A stretch of 64,000 nucleotides of DNA. Source: Verrucomicrobiota bacterium (lineage in GTDB: Bacteria > Verrucomicrobiota > Verrucomicrobiia > Limisphaerales > UBA1319). The position numbers and the translations under genes are program-made. The notes under the pieces are model-generated. The model made no database searches. It saw only the letters and a program-made list of their open reading frames with translations, and was not told the origin of the DNA. Of the stretch, positions 62,051 to 64,000 are shown in pieces. The DNA is taken from assembly GCA_022711435.1 (NCBI GenBank), contig JAKLFB010000010.1, forward strand, positions 92,352-156,351, written 5' to 3'. Within the stretch, counting starts at the first letter, position 1; each line of letters starts with the position of its first letter.

Positions 62051-64000
62051 ATGAACAACACCACTCCGCGGCGATCAGTCCCGCTGCCTGCACTTCCCTT
62101 TAATCGTCCGGAGGTCGCCGCCGAGGTAACAAGGTGGATCTTGCCGAGGGCTTGCGGCCTCCGCCTCCTTACGTCGGCGGCTACGGTCGATCGTCCCCGT
62201 GCGGACCGAAGGTTGGCGTCTTGGCTGGCCATGGGCATGCTCTTCATCGGCATTTCTCTCTGGTCGCACGGAGCAAATGTCCCGCTCCAAAGCGCCACCG
62301 CAACATCATCTCCGGCGGCCGCTGGCAATTCGGTGCTCTCCGTCAATAGGTTCGGGAATGGCATTACGAGCGACCTGCTGCAAGATCATGCCGAACCTGC
62401 AACGCGCATGATAATCGCAGATGATTACGACGATAGCAATGTGTTATGTTGTTTCGAGCCAAGCGAATGCAGAATGATGTACACGAATCAAAATATTCTC
62501 GGGGGGAAAAGAACCGTAACCATTGACGCTCAAGGCTCGGCAGGAGGTCCGAATTGCGTTGAAATCGAGGAATATGTTTTTCGCATTAATCAAGGCATCC
62601 GGGTCCGCTCGAACGTGTCCATCGTCTATCAACCGCTGCTCGAAGGAGAAACCGTTTGTTTCTCGAATTGGAAATCACTTTGGTTTCTTGGCGCGCTGAC
62701 CTCGGAGGAAGCGCAGTTCAATGTCACCATCGAAGGCGTAGGAGGCAATGTATACAGTAATACGGTTATCTGTCCGCCGGGAGGCCTGTATGATATGCCA
62801 CTGATAAATCGCGGCCAAGCGCCTGTTCAAGCCTGGAAGCAGATTTTGATTCAATTCGTGGCGGAAAGTTATGGAAACGATTTCATGCTCGACGCCTTGG
62901 GCATCGAGGAATACGTGAATATCGAATCGCCAAGAATAACAAATGTTTCAAGAGGAGAGCATTTTAGCAAGGTCCAGATTCAATGGACAGGCGTCTTAGA
63001 AGCCGCTGGCTACGAACTATGGAGGAGTGACAAGCCCAGCCCTGACACTGCGATTAAAATATATGATGGAGAATTGCTGAAATACGAAGATGCTGACGTG
63101 GATCAATGTGTCTTTTACTGGTATTGGGTAAAAGCAAAAAATGCTCCGTTGGAAAGTGAGTTTAGCGAAGGGCAACTTGGATATGCCGGAGAGCCAATCC
63201 CTGCAAAGCCAGTGAATATGTATGCGACGGACGGGTTATTCACCAATCGAGTGGAATTGTCGTGGATCCGCGTGACGAACGCAACAAGATATGAAGTATG
63301 GAAAAATGCGGTCGACGATACGAATGGAGCGGTGAAGATTGGAGAGGTGGGGGAACCAACAATGGTCGACACCAATGTCCACGAAAACGTCATCAATTGG
63401 TACTGGGTTGCACCTGGGGGATTATGTGGAACGGGCGAATGGAGCAATTCAGATTCCGGGTACGCAGGGACGACCATCACGGGCATCGTGGCAATTATCA
63501 TGCACCCCCAAAGCGTGACGGTGGTCGAGGGGGCCAGCGCGGAGTTCACAGTGGAGGCGTCGGGGACTGAGCCGTTAGGCTATCAGTGGATGAAAGATGG
63601 CGCGCCGATCGCAGGGGCGACCGGATCCACATATCGCATCGATTCGGTCCATCGGTCAGCTGAGGGAAAATACCGGGTGGCGGTAACCAATCAATTTAGC
63701 CATGCGGAAAGCCAGGACGCGCAGTTGACGGTGCTTGTGCCGCCCGTGATCCGGGTGGGTCCGACCAACCAGGTCGTTGCCCTGGGAGGCGAGGCGCGAT
63801 TCGCCGTGGTGGCCGAAGGGACCCAACCGCTGGTCTACCAGTGGTACAAAAACGGAGTCCAGATGGCTGGAAAAACCAACGCCGATCTGCGGATTGGTCC
63901 GGTGACGGAAAGGGATGTGGGGGCGTATGGGGTGCGGGTCAGCAACGAGGCCAACCTGCCAGTGTACGCGGAAGCGGACCTGGCTGTTTTGCCGGTGATC
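62051..64000 (+). CDS. FN3/Ig-repeat surface protein, N-terminal part (cut by window edge)
   Basis: Open from ATG 62051 to the window end (650 codons, no stop). Residues 23-48 are encoded by an inverted repeat; a hydrophobic signal follows (LAMGMLFIGISLWSHGA, about 59-75), so ATG 62231 is an alternative start. Then an unassigned Cys-containing beta domain (about 100-290), two fibronectin-III-like units (about 293-375 and 385-475, e.g. VQIQWTGVLEAAGYELWRSD and VELSWIRVTNATRYEVWKNA) and Ig-like units (from about 482; GTEPLGYQWMKDGAPIAGAT and GTQPLVYQWYKNGVQMAGKT). Lower GC between 62400 and 63500 than its neighbours. Likely a cell-surface adhesin. Confidence 0.78.
   Translation, partial: MNNTTPRRSVPLPALPFNRPEVAAEVTRWILPRACGLRLLTSAATVDRPRADRRLASWLAMGMLFIGISLWSHGANVPLQSATATSSPAAAGNSVLSVNRFGNGITSDLLQDHAEPATRMIIADDYDDSNVLCCFEPSECRMMYTNQNILGGKRTVTIDAQGSAGGPNCVEIEEYVFRINQGIRVRSNVSIVYQPLLEGETVCFSNWKSLWFLGALTSEEAQFNVTIEGVGGNVYSNTVICPPGGLYDMPLINRGQAPVQAWKQILIQFVAESYGNDFMLDALGIEEYVNIESPRITNVSRGEHFSKVQIQWTGVLEAAGYELWRSDKPSPDTAIKIYDGELLKYEDADVDQCVFYWYWVKAKNAPLESEFSEGQLGYAGEPIPAKPVNMYATDGLFTNRVELSWIRVTNATRYEVWKNAVDDTNGAVKIGEVGEPTMVDTNVHENVINWYWVAPGGLCGTGEWSNSDSGYAGTTITGIVAIIMHPQSVTVVEGASAEFTVEASGTEPLGYQWMKDGAPIAGATGSTYRIDSVHRSAEGKYRVAVTNQFSHAESQDAQLTVLVPPVIRVGPTNQVVALGGEARFAVVAEGTQPLVYQWYKNGVQMAGKTNADLRIGPVTERDVGAYGVRVSNEANLPVYAEADLAVLPVI
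62114..62184. repeat. Imperfect inverted repeat within the start of the FN3/Ig gene
   Basis: Left arm 62114-62139 (GTCGCCGCCGAGGTAACAAG followed by GTGGAT) pairs with right arm 62160-62184 (TCCGCCTCCTTACGTCGGCG and GCTAC), with a 20-base loop. The left arm recurs at 60339-60362. It is in frame with the ORF and adds no stop. Confidence 0.65.

Overview
The window reads as a high-GC bacterial chromosome segment, most likely from Verrucomicrobiota (possibly a Pedosphaera/Limisphaera-like relative). That placement is an inference from gene content: a divergent EF-Tu effector loop, DUF1080, an HzsA-like cytochrome fused to a SUMF1 domain, sulfatases with HEAT repeats, a Ser/Thr kinase paired with an ECF sigma factor, large secreted ConA/lectin/PA14 mosaics, and abundant palindromic intergenic repeats.

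1-9004 (minus strand) is the conserved translation/transcription cluster, in transcript order tRNA-Thr, tuf, tRNA-Trp, tRNA-Ser, secE, nusG, rplK, rplA, rplJ, rplL, an attenuator-like hairpin, rpoB and rpoC (cut by the window edge). 9229-13370 (minus) is a four-gene operon: VTC-type polyphosphate polymerase, DUF4956 membrane protein, HlyD-type adaptor and TolC-type outer-membrane channel, with no pump gene. 14430-20203 (minus) is a second operon with mostly overlapping genes: ECF sigma factor, 85-residue protein, Ycf46-like AAA ATPase, TPR protein, PilT-like ATPase and TPR membrane protein. A 273-bp MITE-like element has landed exactly at the ATPase stop codon.

20481-34146 (mostly plus) encodes three giant secreted proteins, a pseudopilin and a DUF4143 ATPase. 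Two of the giants are paralogues over about 620 residues with different C-termini, one of them a metallophosphoesterase. Between and after them lie intergenic repeats. 34880-43521 (plus) is an apparent operon: beta-propeller dihaem cytochrome, HzsA-like/SUMF1 fusion, sulfatase-HEAT protein and a PLP enzyme. A second copy of the MITE sits in frame in the N-terminal coding region of the HzsA-like gene, and a solo end of the element lies after the PLP gene.

43584-52248 holds ordinary genes: a TPR protein, dprA, a HAD phosphatase, an FmdB zinc ribbon, a CBM48 protein, DUF1080, a sugar epimerase, dihydrolipoamide dehydrogenase and an RNase H-like exonuclease. 52268-55102 looks like a decayed insertion zone: tRNA-Leu, an integrase remnant fused to a sulfatase remnant, a 126-bp tandem repeat and a secreted protein. 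55327-60286 carries a membrane Ser/Thr kinase with a WD40 propeller, interrupted by a frameshift, and its overlapping ECF sigma factor. An ARPP-1 gene follows. The window ends in a lower-GC gene for an FN3/Ig-repeat surface protein that runs off the edge.

The most notable observation is a family of terminal-inverted-repeat elements flanked by TAA duplications. They sit at gene boundaries without breaking reading frames; one adds exactly 101 stop-free codons to the start of a gene.
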